Notes: a model not told the origin generated them from the sequence alone. Shown: positions 32,130-42,193, counted from the first letter of the stretch. The stretch: DNA of 64,000 nucleotides from Pseudomonas cremoricolorata (GCF_000759535.1 NZ_CP009455.1:4278001-4342000); one strand, 5' to 3'. Translations and numbers: made by a program.

Positions 32130-33254
32130 GCGCTGCGGCTGGACGTCGAGCAATTGGCGCTGCAAACCGGCGATCAGGTCGGTCTGGGTGATGATTCCCA
32201 CCACTGCATCACCGTCGAGTACCGGCAGGCAGTGCAGGCCCTGCTCGCACAGCAGCGGCAACAGATGATGCAACGGGTCTGCGCTGGCGACACTGACCAC
32301 CCGCCGACTCATGACCTCGGCCATGCGCACCGGCGCGCGGCGAAACATGCAGCGCCAGCTCGGACGTCCGCGGGCCATGGCCGGTGCGACCAGATCGCTG
32401 AGGCTGACGATGCCGACCAGCTTGCCGCCCTCGACCACCGGCAACGTCTTCAGACGGTGCTCGGCGAGCATCGACCAGGCCTGTTCCAAGGTGGTTTGAG
32501 GGGTCACCAATTGCACATCGCGAGACATCACCGCTGCAGCAGTGAGGCCGCCCAGGCTGCGCTGCAAGGCCTGTCGTTCGGTAGCCTGAATGATGCGCTG
32601 CAGCTCATCACGGCCGACGTCGACGAACTCCCCCAGCTCCAGCAGGGCCTGATCCAAATCCTGGTCGTTGACCCCGACTCGCTGGCTGGGCAGTGGATCG
32701 CGGGTGTGATGGGCATCTTTCGCCATCACCGCGGCCCTGGGATAGGCGACACCTGTCAGCCGGTTATAGACAATCGCCACGGCCAGCAGCACCAGCACAT
32801 TGAGCAGCACCGGTTCGAGCAAGTGATCGCCCAAGGCAACCAGGCCCGGGTCGGCCAGCACCGCAGTCACCGCCATGGCCCCACCGGGCGGATGCAGGCA
32901 GCGCAGTGCGCACATCAGCAGGAGCGAGAGCGCCAGCGCTGCCGCGGCGACCCACAACCCGCTCCCCAGCCCATGGCGCAACGCCAGACCAACCAGGCAC
33001 GCCACCGCGTAACTGCCCAGCACTGGCCATGGCTGCGCCAGCGGCCCGGAGTGCACCGCAAACACCAGCACGGCGGTGGCTGCCAAAGGGCCCAGCAGGT
33101 GCAGGGCAATCCCGGTACCGAATATCAAGCTGCACAGATAGCCGGCAAGAAACAGCCCTGCCAGCGCGCCGACACCGGCGCGCAGCCATTGCTGCGGTGG
33201 GATGGCCAGCGCTGGCGGAAGCAGGCGCTGCAGGAGGCTCGTCGTAGAGGGCAT
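32103..33254 (-). CDS. HPP family membrane protein with CBS domains
   Basis: The 383-aa inner-membrane protein has an N-terminal HPP domain of four transmembrane helices, with the signature RCLHPPGGAMAVTAVL. Two C-terminal CBS domains follow (AAVMSRDVQLVTPQTT; MAEVMSRRVVSVASADPLHH), which usually sense adenine nucleotides. Some HPP proteins transport nitrite. No nitrogen gene is near. The start at 33254 (MPSTTSLL) is preferred over a TTG at 33296, although neither has a strong ribosome-binding site. Confidence 0.85.
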   Translation of the reverse strand: MPSTTSLLQRLLPPALAIPPQQWLRAGVGALAGLFLAGYLCSLIFGTGIALHLLGPLAATAVLVFAVHSGPLAQPWPVLGSYAVACLVGLALRHGLGSGLWVAAAALALSLLLMCALRCLHPPGGAMAVTAVLADPGLVALGDHLLEPVLLNVLVLLAVAIVYNRLTGVAYPRAAVMAKDAHHTRDPLPSQRVGVNDQDLDQALLELGEFVDVGRDELQRIIQATERQALQRSLGGLTAAAVMSRDVQLVTPQTTLEQAWSMLAEHRLKTLPVVEGGKLVGIVSLSDLVAPAMARGRPSWRCMFRRAPVRMAEVMSRRVVSVASADPLHHLLPLLCEQGLHCLPVLDGDAVVGIITQTDLIAGLQRQLLDVQPQRSEQRVPAL

Positions 33255-33380
33255 GGATGTGCGGTCGTCAGAGTGGAGGGTGCGTGCGGACGGCAATTGT
33301 CCATCCCTGGACAGCGTTCGGCCAATTCAAAAAACTGCGCGCAGGCTGCAGTTTTTTTGCAGGGTCGGCCGACTGCTCGG

Positions 33381-34700
33381 TCAATGCGCCTTGCGCGGCA
33401 GCTCGATACTGACCCGCAATCCCCCCAGCGGACTCTGGTGCAGATCGAGCTGTCCGCCCCAGGCGTCGACGATGTCACGCACGATACCCAGGCCAAGGCC
33501 ATGCCCGGCCACGTGCTCATCCAGTCGCGAACCCCGGGTGAGCACCTGCTCGCGGGCATCCTGCGGGATGCCTGGGCCATCGTCGTCGACCCAAAGCTGG
33601 TAAGCCTCGGGCTGCTCGGCGATGCCCAGCCGCACTTCGCTGTCGGCCCACTTGCAGGCGTTGTCCAGCAGATTGCCCAGCAACTCGAGCAGATCTTCGC
33701 GATCCCACGGCAGCAGCAACCCAGCCGGCATGTCACGCGCCAGCGACAGGCCTTCACCGTGGATCAGCGCCAGGGTGGCCAGCAGTCCTGGCAGTTCGGC
33801 ATCACAGTCGAACTGCGCACCCGGCAGCGCATCTCCGGCCAGCCGCGCACGGTTCAGCTCGCGGGTCAGGCGCTGCTGAATCTGTTCGAGCTGTTCGTGC
33901 AGCAGCGCGCTGACGTGCGGCAGGTCGCGCAGTTGCGGGCTGCTGGCCAGGCTCATCAGCACCGCCAGCGGAGTTTTCAGGGCGTGGCCCAGGTTGCCCA
34001 AGGCGTTGCGCGAACGGCGCAGGCTGTCTTCGGTGTGGGCGAGCAGATGGTTGATCTGCGCGACCAGCGGCTCGAGCTCTACCGGAACCTGGGTGTCGAG
34101 TTGCGAGCGCTGTCCCTGCTGCAACTGAGCGATCTGCCGACGTGCCCGCTCCAGTGGCCGCAACGAGCGGGTCACGGTGATGCGCTGCAGTACCAGGATC
34201 AGCAATAGCGCCACTGCGCCCAGGCCCAGGCCGATCTGCTGCATACGGCGAAAGCCGTCGCGCACTGGCGAGTAGTCCTGCGCCACGCTGATGGAAATAG
34301 TCTGCCCAAGCCGTCGGTAATCACCGCGAAAAATCAGCAGTTGCTGACCGTCGGGCCCAGGCTCCGTGCTTTTTTCCAGGCCGGCACTGGCAGGTATCGG
34401 CATGTCCAGGTCCCACAGCGAGCGCGAGCGCCAGTGGCCTTGGGCGAAGTCGATGCGAAAGTAGTAGCCGGAAAATGGCCGGTGATAAGCCGCCGAGATA
34501 CGCCGCTCATCCAGTTGCATACCACCATTGCCACGCACCAGCGCGGCCAGCAGATTTTCGCTTTCCTTGCGCAGTCCCGCTTGCAGGTAGCGCTGCAACC
34601 CTGCTTCGAACAGCCACAGCGTGGACTGGGCGAGGATCAGCCCGACGGCCACCAGCACCGCCACCAGTCCCAGGCTCAGGCGCCCCTGAATCGATTTCAA
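33381..34700 (-). CDS. Two-component sensor histidine kinase
   Basis: 439-aa inner-membrane kinase. A first transmembrane helix ([20 protein letters not shown]), a periplasmic sensor region, a second helix ([16 protein letters not shown]) and a HAMP-like linker come in order. The H box is [15 protein letters not shown], the N box [10 protein letters not shown], and the G boxes DDDGPGIP and GHGLGLGIV. The likely TTG start at 34700 overlaps the regulator stop (TTGA) after GGGAG. With the PepSY genes in front, it is a PhoQ/PmrB-like system; the signal is unknown. Confidence 0.9.
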   Translation of the reverse strand: MKSIQGRLSLGLVAVLVAVGLILAQSTLWLFEAGLQRYLQAGLRKESENLLAALVRGNGGMQLDERRISAAYHRPFSGYYFRIDFAQGHWRSRSLWDLDMPIPASAGLEKSTEPGPDGQQLLIFRGDYRRLGQTISISVAQDYSPVRDGFRRMQQIGLGLGAVALLLILVLQRITVTRSLRPLERARRQIAQLQQGQRSQLDTQVPVELEPLVAQINHLLAHTEDSLRRSRNALGNLGHALKTPLAVLMSLASSPQLRDLPHVSALLHEQLEQIQQRLTRELNRARLAGDALPGAQFDCDAELPGLLATLALIHGEGLSLARDMPAGLLLPWDREDLLELLGNLLDNACKWADSEVRLGIAEQPEAYQLWVDDDGPGIPQDAREQVLTRGSRLDEHVAGHGLGLGIVRDIVDAWGGQLDLHQSPLGGLRVSIELPRKAH

Positions 34701-35365
34701 GCACCACTCCCGGCATACAGGTAACCCTGTCCACGACGGGTTTCGATCACGCTGCGCCCGAGCTTGCGACGCAGGTGATTGACGTGGACTTCGAGCACGT
34801 TGGAGTCGCGCTCGGTCTCGCCGTCGTACAGGTGCTCGGCGAGATGGCTTTTGGACAAAATCTGCCTGGGATGCAGCATGAAATAGCGCAGCAGGCGAAA
34901 CTCGGCAGCGGTCAGTTGAATGTCGTCGCCATCGCGGGTCACGCACTGACGGCTTTCGTCCAGGTGCAAACCCGCCGCTTCCAGACGCGGTTGATTGGCC
35001 AGACCACGAGCCCGCCGCAGCAGCGATTGCAGCCGCAGTTGCAGCTCTTCGGGATGAAACGGCTTGCTCAGGTAGTCGTCGGCACCGGCCTTCAGGCCCT
35101 CAATGCGCTCGGCCCAAGAACCGCGCGCGGTGAGAATGAGCACAGGCGCCGCCAGCCCGCCGGCCCGCCACTGCGCGAGCACGTCCAGCCCCGGCAACCC
35201 GGGCAGGCCCAGGTCGAGAATGATCAGATCATAAGGTTCGCTCTGGCCCTGATAGACCGCGTCGCGGCCATCGGCCAGCCAGTCGACGGCATAGCCCTGG
35301 CGCTGCAACGCGGCCGTCAGTTCATCGGCCAGCGGAACGTTGTCTTCGACAAGCAACAGGCGCAT
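34697..35365 (-). CDS. OmpR-family response regulator
   Basis: 222 aa. The receiver domain has the phosphorylation aspartate in [10 protein letters not shown] (near residue 51). The C-terminal winged helix carries [20 protein letters not shown] and [12 protein letters not shown]. It starts directly behind the PepSY gene and overlaps the kinase. It probably controls the PepSY genes, as in comparable Pseudomonas operons. Confidence 0.93.
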   Translation of the reverse strand: MRLLLVEDNVPLADELTAALQRQGYAVDWLADGRDAVYQGQSEPYDLIILDLGLPGLPGLDVLAQWRAGGLAAPVLILTARGSWAERIEGLKAGADDYLSKPFHPEELQLRLQSLLRRARGLANQPRLEAAGLHLDESRQCVTRDGDDIQLTAAEFRLLRYFMLHPRQILSKSHLAEHLYDGETERDSNVLEVHVNHLRRKLGRSVIETRRGQGYLYAGSGA

Positions 35366-35680
35366 TCAGTCATCTTCCTCGTCTTTGAGCAGCTCACCTG
35401 TCGCAGCATCGAACTTGATTTCACGCACGACCCCTTCGGGGGTCAGGATTTCCACTTCGTACTCGTAGCGGTCATGTTCCTGCTCGAGTTCGGCTTCCAG
35501 CAAGCGAGCCCCGGGGTAACGCCCCAGGGCGGCTTCGAGCAGTTGCTCAAGGGGCATGATGGTGCCCCGATGCCGCAACTCGAGCGCTTCGTCCTGATCC
35601 AGGTCGCGGGCGGTCGCCAGCGCGCTGACGACCAGCAGTGACGCAGCCAGGTAGCGTGCGGGCCGGGACAGGGAACGCAT
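35366..35680 (-). CDS. PepSY-domain periplasmic protein
   Basis: 104-aa secreted protein: signal peptide (MRSLSRPARYLAASLLVVSA) and one PepSY domain ending in VVREIKFDAATGELLKDEED. PepSY proteins often sit with two-component systems and may modulate the sensor or envelope proteases. Its stop codon is directly before the response regulator, and its start overlaps the upstream PepSY gene by one base. Confidence 0.85.
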   Translation of the reverse strand: MRSLSRPARYLAASLLVVSALATARDLDQDEALELRHRGTIMPLEQLLEAALGRYPGARLLEAELEQEHDRYEYEVEILTPEGVVREIKFDAATGELLKDEEDD

Positions 35681-35988
35681 CAGCGGTCCTGTTCGTCCTT
35701 CAGCACTTCGCCGGTCTTGGCATCGAGCGCCACATCCCATTCCACGTTATTACCATCACGCAGTTCGACCTTGTAGATATAGCGGCCGTATTCGTCTTCC
35801 AGTTCGCTGTCGGTAACGGTGGACCCGGGGTGCTTGGCGATGGCGGCGTTCTTCAGCTCATCGAGCGACTTGATGGTCTTGTTGTTGACCAGTTTCACCA
35901 CTTCGTCGGGCTGTACGTCCTTGGCGAAAGCGGCGGCACTGCCGAAGGTCAGGGCGGCGGCGGTAAACAGGGCAGTCAACGTTTTCAT
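35680..35988 (-). CDS. PepSY-domain periplasmic protein, first in operon
   Basis: 102 aa: signal peptide (MKTLTALFTAAALTFGSAAA) and a PepSY domain (YIYKVELRDGNNVEWDVALD and TGEVLKDEQD). It is a tandem relative of the next gene. It opens the four-gene operon PepSY-PepSY-regulator-kinase. The upstream region has two GGTCTAC direct repeats 11 bases apart, which may be the regulator's own site. Confidence 0.87.
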   Translation of the reverse strand: MKTLTALFTAAALTFGSAAAFAKDVQPDEVVKLVNNKTIKSLDELKNAAIAKHPGSTVTDSELEDEYGRYIYKVELRDGNNVEWDVALDAKTGEVLKDEQDR

Positions 35989-36004
35989 GGGGTGTTCTCC
36001 AATG

Positions 36005-36022
36005 GGTCTACAAGTGGTCTAC
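36005..36022. promoter_or_regulatory. Direct repeats before the PepSY operon
   Basis: GGTCTAC occurs twice with 11 bases from start to start, one helical turn, 17 bases before the first PepSY start codon. OmpR-type regulators bind such repeats. Farther up (36048-36060) a second pair of ACTGAA repeats occurs. Assignment is inference. Confidence 0.35.
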
Positions 36023-36200
36023 GCAAACAACAGTAGCGCCCAGGCCTTAACTGAAACTGAAAAAAGCCGCAGCATCATAGCGCGGCATTGGCCAAGGTCA
36101 CGCCTGCGCTTTGACCACAGCCAGCGCCCAACGGCTGCAACCGTGAACGCGAACATGCTGTAAACTGCCGCCCGGCATCGTTATTCAAGAGTGTTTACGC

Positions 36201-36557
36201 GTGGAAATCTTCAAGGAATTCACATTCGAATCGGCCCATCGCCTGCCCAATGTGCCAGCGGGGCATAAATGTGGTCGGCTGCACGGCCATTCGTTCAAGG
36301 TCGCCCTGCACCTGACCGGGCCGCTCGACCCGCACACCGGCTGGATTCGCGACTTCAGCGAGATCAAGGCCGTGTTCAAGCCGATCTACGATCAGCTCGA
36401 CCACAACTACCTGAACGACATCCCTGGCCTGGAAAACCCCACCAGCGAAGTCATCGCCAAGTGGATCTGGGATCAGGTCAAGCCTTTGCTCCCCGAGCTG
36501 TCCAAGGTGCGTATCCACGAGACCTGCACCAGCGGCTGCGAATATACCGGCGACTGA
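36201..36557 (+). CDS. queD: 6-carboxytetrahydropterin synthase
   Basis: 118-aa enzyme of queuosine synthesis that turns dihydroneopterin triphosphate into 6-carboxytetrahydropterin. Zinc ligands are visible in FESAHRL and [15 protein letters not shown] and the catalytic region [10 protein letters not shown] close the site. It starts with GTG ([11 protein letters not shown]) and has a weak ribosome-binding site. A strong terminator follows it. No other que genes are adjacent. Confidence 0.93.
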   Translation: MEIFKEFTFESAHRLPNVPAGHKCGRLHGHSFKVALHLTGPLDPHTGWIRDFSEIKAVFKPIYDQLDHNYLNDIPGLENPTSEVIAKWIWDQVKPLLPELSKVRIHETCTSGCEYTGD

Positions 36558-36570
36558 ACCTGCGCACACC

Positions 36571-36610
36571 AAAACGCCCCGGCAGCTATTGGGCTGCCGG
36601 GGCGTTTTGC
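36571..36610 (+). terminator. Terminator between queD and the convergent gene
   Basis: AAAACGCCCCGGCAGC pairs with GCTGCCGGGGCGTTTT (16 bp, six-base loop). The A and T runs at either end let it work in both directions. Confidence 0.93.
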
Positions 36611-36611
36611 G

Positions 36612-37223
36612 TCAGGGGTGCGCGACCCCCATCCTGATCAGCTTCAATGCGACCCAACCCGACTCGCCCTGCTGCTCATTGAGATAAGCGAAGCCGTCCT
36701 CGTAATGGCGGTTGATCCTTAGCCCGTGCAGGCTATAGAGCTGTAGTTGGGCATAGAGGCTGTTGGCTACCAATTGATCGACTGGGAGCGAGTCGAAGCG
36801 CCAGAGCATGGTGGCGTTTTGCGCAGCGGGATGTCCGACCGGTTCTGCGGCCTTGTAGAGCCCCAGATAGCCGTTGCGACTGATGTCCAGCCGCCGGTTG
36901 GCGTAGGACCAGTGCGGATGGTCGTCATCGACCCCGGCAGCGCGGATTTCGAAGTCGTATTCGCCATCGGTTTCATAACAACCGAACCAGAACTGTGTGG
37001 CGAACTTGCGGCGCGAGATCACGTAGCCGGCGGCCTTGTGGTCGGTGTAATCATCAGGCCCGGCATGCAGCCAGCCTTCGCTGCTCCAGGGTGCGTCACC
37101 ATTGAGAGTGCCGCCGATGCGGTGCAAGCGCGAGAAGTCCCATTGTTCACTGGGCATGGGGACTTCCTGCCAGTAGAGCTTGGCGGTAAAACTTTTGGCG
37201 GGATTGAACTGATAGCTGGCCAT
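36612..37223 (-). CDS. Hypothetical protein, 203 aa
   Basis: I recognise no family. The soluble protein is rich in aromatic residues (QWDFSRLHRIGG, FWFGCYETDGEYDFEIRA, HPHWSYANRRLD), which recalls a beta-rich fold. It has no signal peptide. The ATG at 37223 has GGAG eight bases upstream. It lies between queD (convergent) and the DUF1289 gene (same strand, 60 bp upstream). Confidence 0.7.
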   Translation of the reverse strand: MASYQFNPAKSFTAKLYWQEVPMPSEQWDFSRLHRIGGTLNGDAPWSSEGWLHAGPDDYTDHKAAGYVISRRKFATQFWFGCYETDGEYDFEIRAAGVDDDHPHWSYANRRLDISRNGYLGLYKAAEPVGHPAAQNATMLWRFDSLPVDQLVANSLYAQLQLYSLHGLRINRHYEDGFAYLNEQQGESGWVALKLIRMGVAHP

Positions 37224-37283
37224 CGTGGTGCTCCGTGGCTATGGATAGATCCACGCGACCTTAATGAGCCGACGACAGCACTT

Positions 37284-37769
37284 TCAGCCGGAAACAGGCT
37301 CCGTATCCAGCCCCTGCTGGAGAAAACCCGGCGCGATATAGCGCTCGTAGTGCGCTTCGGAAAGCAGGAAGAACTCCCGGTCGATGGCGTCGCGCAATGG
37401 CGGCAGCTCCCAGTCGCGAAACTCCGGCAACAGCGCCACGCCGTAGGCATCGAGGTCACGGATCATGCGCGCGCCGCGGGCAATCAACTGGTACGCCCAG
37501 CAATACTCCGACTGACGGGCCAGAAAGCGGATCGAACGCTGTTCCAGTTGCTGACGCAGACGCTGGGCGTCGAACACTTCCAGCTTGGCCATCATCACCT
37601 GCGCCAGCAGTTGCTCGAGACGCAGCCAGACGGCGCGCTTGGCCTCTTCGTCGTAGCTGTTCCAGTGAATCACTTCATGGTGGAAGCGCTTGCAACCGCG
37701 GCACACGAGGTCGCCGTAGACCGTGGAGCAGAGGCCGACACAGGGGGTCTTGATAGTGTTGCTGGACAT
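37284..37769 (-). CDS. DUF1289 domain protein
   Basis: 161 aa with the DUF1289 cysteine pattern at its N terminus, CVGLCSTVYGDLVCRGCKRF, likely a metal or Fe-S site. A longer C-terminal helical part is typical for Pseudomonas versions. Function is unknown. It is divergent from acnB, sharing a 408-bp intergenic region. Confidence 0.8.
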   Translation of the reverse strand: MSSNTIKTPCVGLCSTVYGDLVCRGCKRFHHEVIHWNSYDEEAKRAVWLRLEQLLAQVMMAKLEVFDAQRLRQQLEQRSIRFLARQSEYCWAYQLIARGARMIRDLDAYGVALLPEFRDWELPPLRDAIDREFFLLSEAHYERYIAPGFLQQGLDTEPVSG

Positions 37770-37856
37770 GGCAGAGGTACAGCTTCTGAAACAGACACCG
37801 GGCCATGTTAGCCCTTTGTCTAACCAGGGTCACTCGCTAAAGTCGATTCGCTCGCC

Positions 37857-37885
37857 TTACCATCGGCCGGTTTTTCCCGTAGAAT
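37857..37885 (+). promoter_or_regulatory. Putative acnB promoter
   Basis: TTACCA at 37857-37862 and TAGAAT at 37880-37885 with a 17-base spacer resemble a sigma70 promoter. It would start RNA near 37892 and place the structured element below in a leader of roughly 285 bases. Confidence 0.45.
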
Positions 37886-37918
37886 CACTCCGCCTTTTCA
37901 AGGCAACCATGTCCGTTG

Positions 37919-38056
37919 GAAGCTGTTTTCAAAGCGTCACGAGCACAGTCAATCCGGTAGAACGGCGTTGGCCGGTGGCATGCCCTCCCCCGCATGTGCC
38001 GACCAACCCCTCATCAGCCTTCCGTTCTACAGGCGTAAAACTTTGAAAACAGCTTC
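37919..38056 (+). other. Long structured inverted-repeat element in acnB leader
   Basis: GAAGCTGTTTTCAAAG (37919-37934) and CTTTGAAAACAGCTTC (38041-38056) are perfect 16-base complements. Inside them GTAGAACGG (37957-37965) pairs with CCGTTCTAC (38022-38030), and GTTGGCCGG with CCGACCAAC (one mismatch), followed by a GC-rich loop. The whole folds as one long, three-helix hairpin of 138 nt. It is either a structured RNA (leader or small RNA) or a MITE-like element with 16-bp terminal repeats; no clear target duplication is seen. Confidence 0.7.
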
Positions 38057-38084
38057 TGCAAGGATTTCCAGCGACCCTGGCTGG

Positions 38085-38101
38085 GCGGCTCAAAAAGCCG
38101 C
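38085..38101 (+). promoter_or_regulatory. Second hairpin in acnB leader
   Basis: GCGGCT-CAAAA-AGCCGC forms a compact stem between the long element and acnB; a further weak stem GTCCC/GGGAC lies at 38136-38157 just before the ribosome-binding site. These add to the structured nature of the leader. Confidence 0.45.
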
Positions 38102-38177
38102 TGCGGCGCTTGGGTGCCGGAAGTGCTGGATGAGCGTCCCGGACTCCCTTTAGGGACCACTGATGAGGGTAATAACT

Positions 38178-40778
38178 GTGCTTGAAGCCTACCGCAAACA
38201 CATCGAAGAGCGTGCCGCACTGGGCATCGTGCCCCAGCCGTTGAACGCCGAGCAAACCGCAGGCCTGGTCGAGCTGCTGAAGAATCCGCCGGCCGGCGAA
38301 GAAGCCTTTCTCGTTGAACTGATCACCGACCGCGTCCCGCCTGGGGTCGACGAAGCTGCCTATGTCAAGGCCGGCTTCCTCTCCGCCGTCGCCAAAGGTG
38401 AAACCCATTCCCCCCTGATCGACAGCAAGCACGCCACCGAGCTGCTGGGCACTATGCAGGGCGGCTACAACATCGCCACGCTGGTCGAGCTGCTGGATGA
38501 CGCCACCCTCGGCGCCGTCGCGGCCGAACAGCTCAAGTCCACCCTGCTGATGTTCGACGCCTTCCACGACGTCGCCGAAAAAGCCAAGGCCGGCAATGCC
38601 AACGCCAAGGCCGTGCTCGAATCCTGGGCCGCGGGCGAGTGGTTCACCAAGCGTGCGGCCATCGCCGACAAGTACACCCTGACCGTATTCAAGGTGCCTG
38701 GCGAAACCAACACCGACGACCTCTCCCCGGCGCCCGACGCCTGGTCGCGCCCGGACATCCCGCTGCACGCCCTGGCGATGCTGAAAATGACCCGCGATGG
38801 CATCGAGCCCGAGCAGCCCGGTTCGGTCGGTCCGCTCAAGCAGATCGAAGCCATGCGCGCCAAAGGCTTCCCGGTCGCCTACGTCGGTGACGTGGTCGGT
38901 ACCGGTTCCTCGCGTAAATCGGCGACCAACTCGGTGCTGTGGTTCTTCGGCGACGACATCCCCAACGTGCCGAACAAGCGTGCTGGCGGTTTCTGCTTTG
39001 GCACCAAGATCGCCCCGATCTTCTACAACACCATGGAAGACGCAGGCGCCCTGCCGATCGAATTCGACTGCACGGACCTGGCCATGGGCGATGTCATCGA
39101 CGTCTACCCGTACAAAGGTGAAGTGCGCCGTCACGAAAGCGACGAGCTGGTCACCACCTTCGAGCTGAAAACCGAAGTGCTGCTCGACGAAGTGCGTGCT
39201 GGCGGGCGTATTCCGCTGATCGTCGGCCGCGGCCTGACCGAGAAGGCCCGTGCCGAACTGGGCCTGGGAAGCTCCGACCTGTTCAGGAAGCCGGAGCAAC
39301 CGGCCGACAGCGGCAAGGGCTACACCCTGGCACAGAAGATGGTCGGCAAGGCGTGTGGCGTCGAGGGCGTGCGCCCTGGCACCTACTGCGAACCGAAGAT
39401 GACCACCGTCGGCTCCCAGGACACCACCGGCCCGATGACCCGCGACGAGCTCAAAGACCTCGCCTGCCTGGGCTTCTCCGCCGACCTGGTGATGCAGTCG
39501 TTCTGCCACACCGCGGCCTATCCGAAGCCGATCGACGTCACCACCCACCACACCCTGCCCGACTTCATCCGCACCCGTGGCGGCGTGTCGCTGCGTCCGG
39601 GTGACGGCATCATCCACAGCTGGCTGAACCGTATGCTGATGCCCGACACCGTCGGCACCGGCGGCGACTCGCACACCCGCTTCCCGATCGGCATCTCGTT
39701 CCCGGCAGGCTCCGGCCTGGTCGCCTTCGCTGCTGCCACCGGTGTCATGCCGCTGGACATGCCCGAGTCGATCCTGGTGCGCTTCAAAGGCAAGCTGCAG
39801 CCTGGCATCACCCTGCGTGACCTGGTCCATGCCATTCCTTACTACGCCATTCAGAACGGCCTGCTGACCGTCGAGAAGAAAGGCAAGAAGAACGCCTTCT
39901 CCGGCCGCATCCTGGAAATCGAAGGCCTCGACGAGCTGACCGTCGAGCAAGCCTTCGAGCTATCCGACGCCTCGGCCGAGCGCTCGGCTGCCGGTTGCAC
40001 CATCAAGCTGCCAGAGAAAGCCATCGCCGAGTACCTGCAATCGAACATCACCCTGCTGCGCTGGATGATCGGTGAAGGCTACGGTGACCCACGCACCCTC
40101 GAGCGCCGTGCGCAAGCCATGGAAGCCTGGCTGGCCAACCCTGAGCTGCTGTCGGCCGACGCCGATGCCGAATACGCCGAAATCATCGAAATCGACCTGG
40201 CCGACGTCAAGGAGCCTGTGCTCTGCGCGCCGAACGACCCGGACGACGCCCGCCTGCTGTCCAGCGTCCAGGGCGAGAAGATCGACGAAGTGTTCATCGG
40301 CTCGTGCATGACCAACATCGGTCACTTCCGCGCTGCCGGCAAGCTGCTGGACAAGGTCAAGGGCGGTATTCCAACCCGTCTGTGGCTGGCCCCGCCGACC
40401 AAGATGGACGCTCACCAGCTGACCGAAGAAGGCTACTACGGCATCTTCGGCAAAGCCGGCGCACGCATGGAAATGCCAGGCTGCTCGCTGTGCATGGGTA
40501 ACCAGGCTCGCGTGCAGACCGGTTCGACCGTGGTTTCCACCTCGACCCGCAACTTCCCCAACCGTCTGGGCGATGCCACCAACGTCTACCTCGCTTCGGC
40601 GGAGCTGGCGGCAGTGGCCTCGATTATCGGCAAGCTACCGACGGTCGAAGAGTACATGCAGTACGCGCAGAGCATCGACAGCATGGCTGCCGACGTCTAC
40701 CGCTACCTGAGCTTCGACCAGATCGCCGAATTCCGCGACGCCGCCAAGGCCGCGCAGATTCCGGTAGTCCAGGCGTAA
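38178..40778 (+). CDS. acnB: Bifunctional aconitate hydratase 2/2-methylisocitrate dehydratase
   Basis: 866-aa TCA-cycle enzyme interconverting citrate and isocitrate. B-type order is seen: the N-terminal HEAT-like domain ([15 protein letters not shown]), then the swivel domain before the Fe-S domains. Cluster cysteines are in [10 protein letters not shown] and [13 protein letters not shown]; substrate residues occur in [15 protein letters not shown] and [14 protein letters not shown] choose GTG at 38178 because it matches the conserved N terminus and GAGGG lies eight bases before; ATG 38163 is an alternative. Cut off by a strong terminator. Confidence 0.95.
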   Translation: MLEAYRKHIEERAALGIVPQPLNAEQTAGLVELLKNPPAGEEAFLVELITDRVPPGVDEAAYVKAGFLSAVAKGETHSPLIDSKHATELLGTMQGGYNIATLVELLDDATLGAVAAEQLKSTLLMFDAFHDVAEKAKAGNANAKAVLESWAAGEWFTKRAAIADKYTLTVFKVPGETNTDDLSPAPDAWSRPDIPLHALAMLKMTRDGIEPEQPGSVGPLKQIEAMRAKGFPVAYVGDVVGTGSSRKSATNSVLWFFGDDIPNVPNKRAGGFCFGTKIAPIFYNTMEDAGALPIEFDCTDLAMGDVIDVYPYKGEVRRHESDELVTTFELKTEVLLDEVRAGGRIPLIVGRGLTEKARAELGLGSSDLFRKPEQPADSGKGYTLAQKMVGKACGVEGVRPGTYCEPKMTTVGSQDTTGPMTRDELKDLACLGFSADLVMQSFCHTAAYPKPIDVTTHHTLPDFIRTRGGVSLRPGDGIIHSWLNRMLMPDTVGTGGDSHTRFPIGISFPAGSGLVAFAAATGVMPLDMPESILVRFKGKLQPGITLRDLVHAIPYYAIQNGLLTVEKKGKKNAFSGRILEIEGLDELTVEQAFELSDASAERSAAGCTIKLPEKAIAEYLQSNITLLRWMIGEGYGDPRTLERRAQAMEAWLANPELLSADADAEYAEIIEIDLADVKEPVLCAPNDPDDARLLSSVQGEKIDEVFIGSCMTNIGHFRAAGKLLDKVKGGIPTRLWLAPPTKMDAHQLTEEGYYGIFGKAGARMEMPGCSLCMGNQARVQTGSTVVSTSTRNFPNRLGDATNVYLASAELAAVASIIGKLPTVEEYMQYAQSIDSMAADVYRYLSFDQIAEFRDAAKAAQIPVVQA

Positions 40779-40795
40779 GCCACCCGCTGTAACGC

Positions 40796-40828
40796 AAAAG
40801 CCCCGGCAGTGATGCCGGGGCTTTTGTG
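40796..40828 (+). terminator. Intrinsic terminator of acnB
   Basis: AAAAGCCCCGGCA and TGCCGGGGCTTTT form a 13-bp stem with a GTGA loop, ending in a T run. It lies 17 bp after the acnB stop codon. Confidence 0.95.
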
Positions 40829-40888
40829 CTTATGGAGATACTGCAACTCCTGTGGAGCGGACGCTCTGCCGCAGCGGTGAACCCGCCC

Positions 40889-42133
40889 CTACTCGTAACG
40901 TAGCGCCATCGCCGGCTCGACCTGAGAAGCCCGGTACGCCGGGTACACCGTCGCCAGGAAGCTCATCACCAGGCCTGCGGTGCAGATCATGCCGACATCC
41001 CCCCACTGCAACTCCGACGGCAGGCTGCTGATGAAGTACACGTCGGAGGTGAAGATATGCTGCCCGCTGACCCGCTCGATCCAGCCGACGATCTGGCTGA
41101 CATTGAGCGCCGCCACCACCCCCAGCGCGCCGCCGATCAAGGTGCCGACGATACCGATCAACGACCCCTGAACCATGAACGTGCCCATGATCTGCGCCGG
41201 CGTGGCACCGATGGTGCGCAGGATGGCGATGTCTGCGCCCTTGTCGTTCACCACCATGATCAAGGTGGCGATGATGTTGAACGCGGCCACGGCGATAATC
41301 ATCATCAACAGCAGACCGATCATGGTCTTTTCCATCTTCATGGCGCTGAACAGGCTGCCCTGGGTGTGCGACCAATCGTCGGCGTGGTAACCCTCGCCCA
41401 GCTCGGCGGCAATGGCCTTGGACACCTGCGGCGCGGCGTACAAATCCTGCAGCTTGATGCGCACGCCCTGCACGCTACCCGGCGCCCAGCGCTGCATCTG
41501 GGCAGCGTCGGCCACGTTGATATACGCCTGGGCACCGTCCAGCTCGGCGCCGACCTTGAAGATGCCGACCACCGTCAGGCGCAGCATGCGCGGGGTGATG
41601 CCACCCGGCTCCTTGCTGATCTCCGGCACGATGAGGGTCAGTTTGTCGCCCGTATTCAGACGAAAACGCCTCGCACTGAGCTCGCCGATCACCACCCCGA
41701 ACTCACCGGGCACCAGATCCTGCAGGCTGCCCTGGATGATGTGCTGGCCGACGATGGACACCTTGCCTTCTTCGGCCGGGTCGATGCCGCTGACCTGAAT
41801 CGGTTGCATCGCCCCCTTGTAGGAAAGCATGCCTTCCATTTCGGTGAGTGGCGCAGCGGCAACCACGGCCGGGTTGCGCAGCGCGACATCGGCGACCTTG
41901 CGCCACTCTTGCAGCGGCTGGTCACCGAGCAGGCTGGCGTGCGGCACCAGGCCGAGAATCCGTGAACTCATCTCGCGCTGGAAGCCGTTCATCACCGACA
42001 GCACCACGATCATCGCCAGCACGCCCAGGGACAAGCCGATCATCGAGGTCATGGAGATGAACGAGATGAAGTGATTGCGCCGCTTGGCGCGGGTGTAGCG
42101 AGCGCCGAGGAACAGGGGCAAGGGTCTGAACAT
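40889..42133 (-). CDS. lolE: Lipoprotein-releasing ABC transporter permease LolE
   Basis: 414-aa inner-membrane protein with one N-terminal helix, a large periplasmic domain and three C-terminal helices, as in LolC/LolE. It starts [20 protein letters not shown] and ends with the MacB/LolC fold LATVYPAYRASQVEPAMALR. With LolC and LolD it extracts outer-membrane lipoproteins and hands them to LolA. It is third in the operon after lolC and lolD; the two permeases are close paralogues, so the C/E names follow gene order. Confidence 0.9.
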   Translation of the reverse strand: MFRPLPLFLGARYTRAKRRNHFISFISMTSMIGLSLGVLAMIVVLSVMNGFQREMSSRILGLVPHASLLGDQPLQEWRKVADVALRNPAVVAAAPLTEMEGMLSYKGAMQPIQVSGIDPAEEGKVSIVGQHIIQGSLQDLVPGEFGVVIGELSARRFRLNTGDKLTLIVPEISKEPGGITPRMLRLTVVGIFKVGAELDGAQAYINVADAAQMQRWAPGSVQGVRIKLQDLYAAPQVSKAIAAELGEGYHADDWSHTQGSLFSAMKMEKTMIGLLLMMIIAVAAFNIIATLIMVVNDKGADIAILRTIGATPAQIMGTFMVQGSLIGIVGTLIGGALGVVAALNVSQIVGWIERVSGQHIFTSDVYFISSLPSELQWGDVGMICTAGLVMSFLATVYPAYRASQVEPAMALRYE

Positions 42134-42193
42134 GGACAGGGATACCCAATAGAAAAGGACAACAGGGCCTGTGCCAGGCCCCGCACGGTAGGG

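Noticed and set aside
37919..38056. acnB leader element considered as a plain terminator of an upstream gene
   Set aside because: No plus-strand gene ends before it, it has no T run, and the stem is far too long and branched.
37929..39950. 673-codon open frame on the minus strand opposite acnB
   Set aside because: It is a shadow of the high-GC acnB gene. Its protein is rich in Gly, Val, Arg and His with no domain, and acnB is certain.
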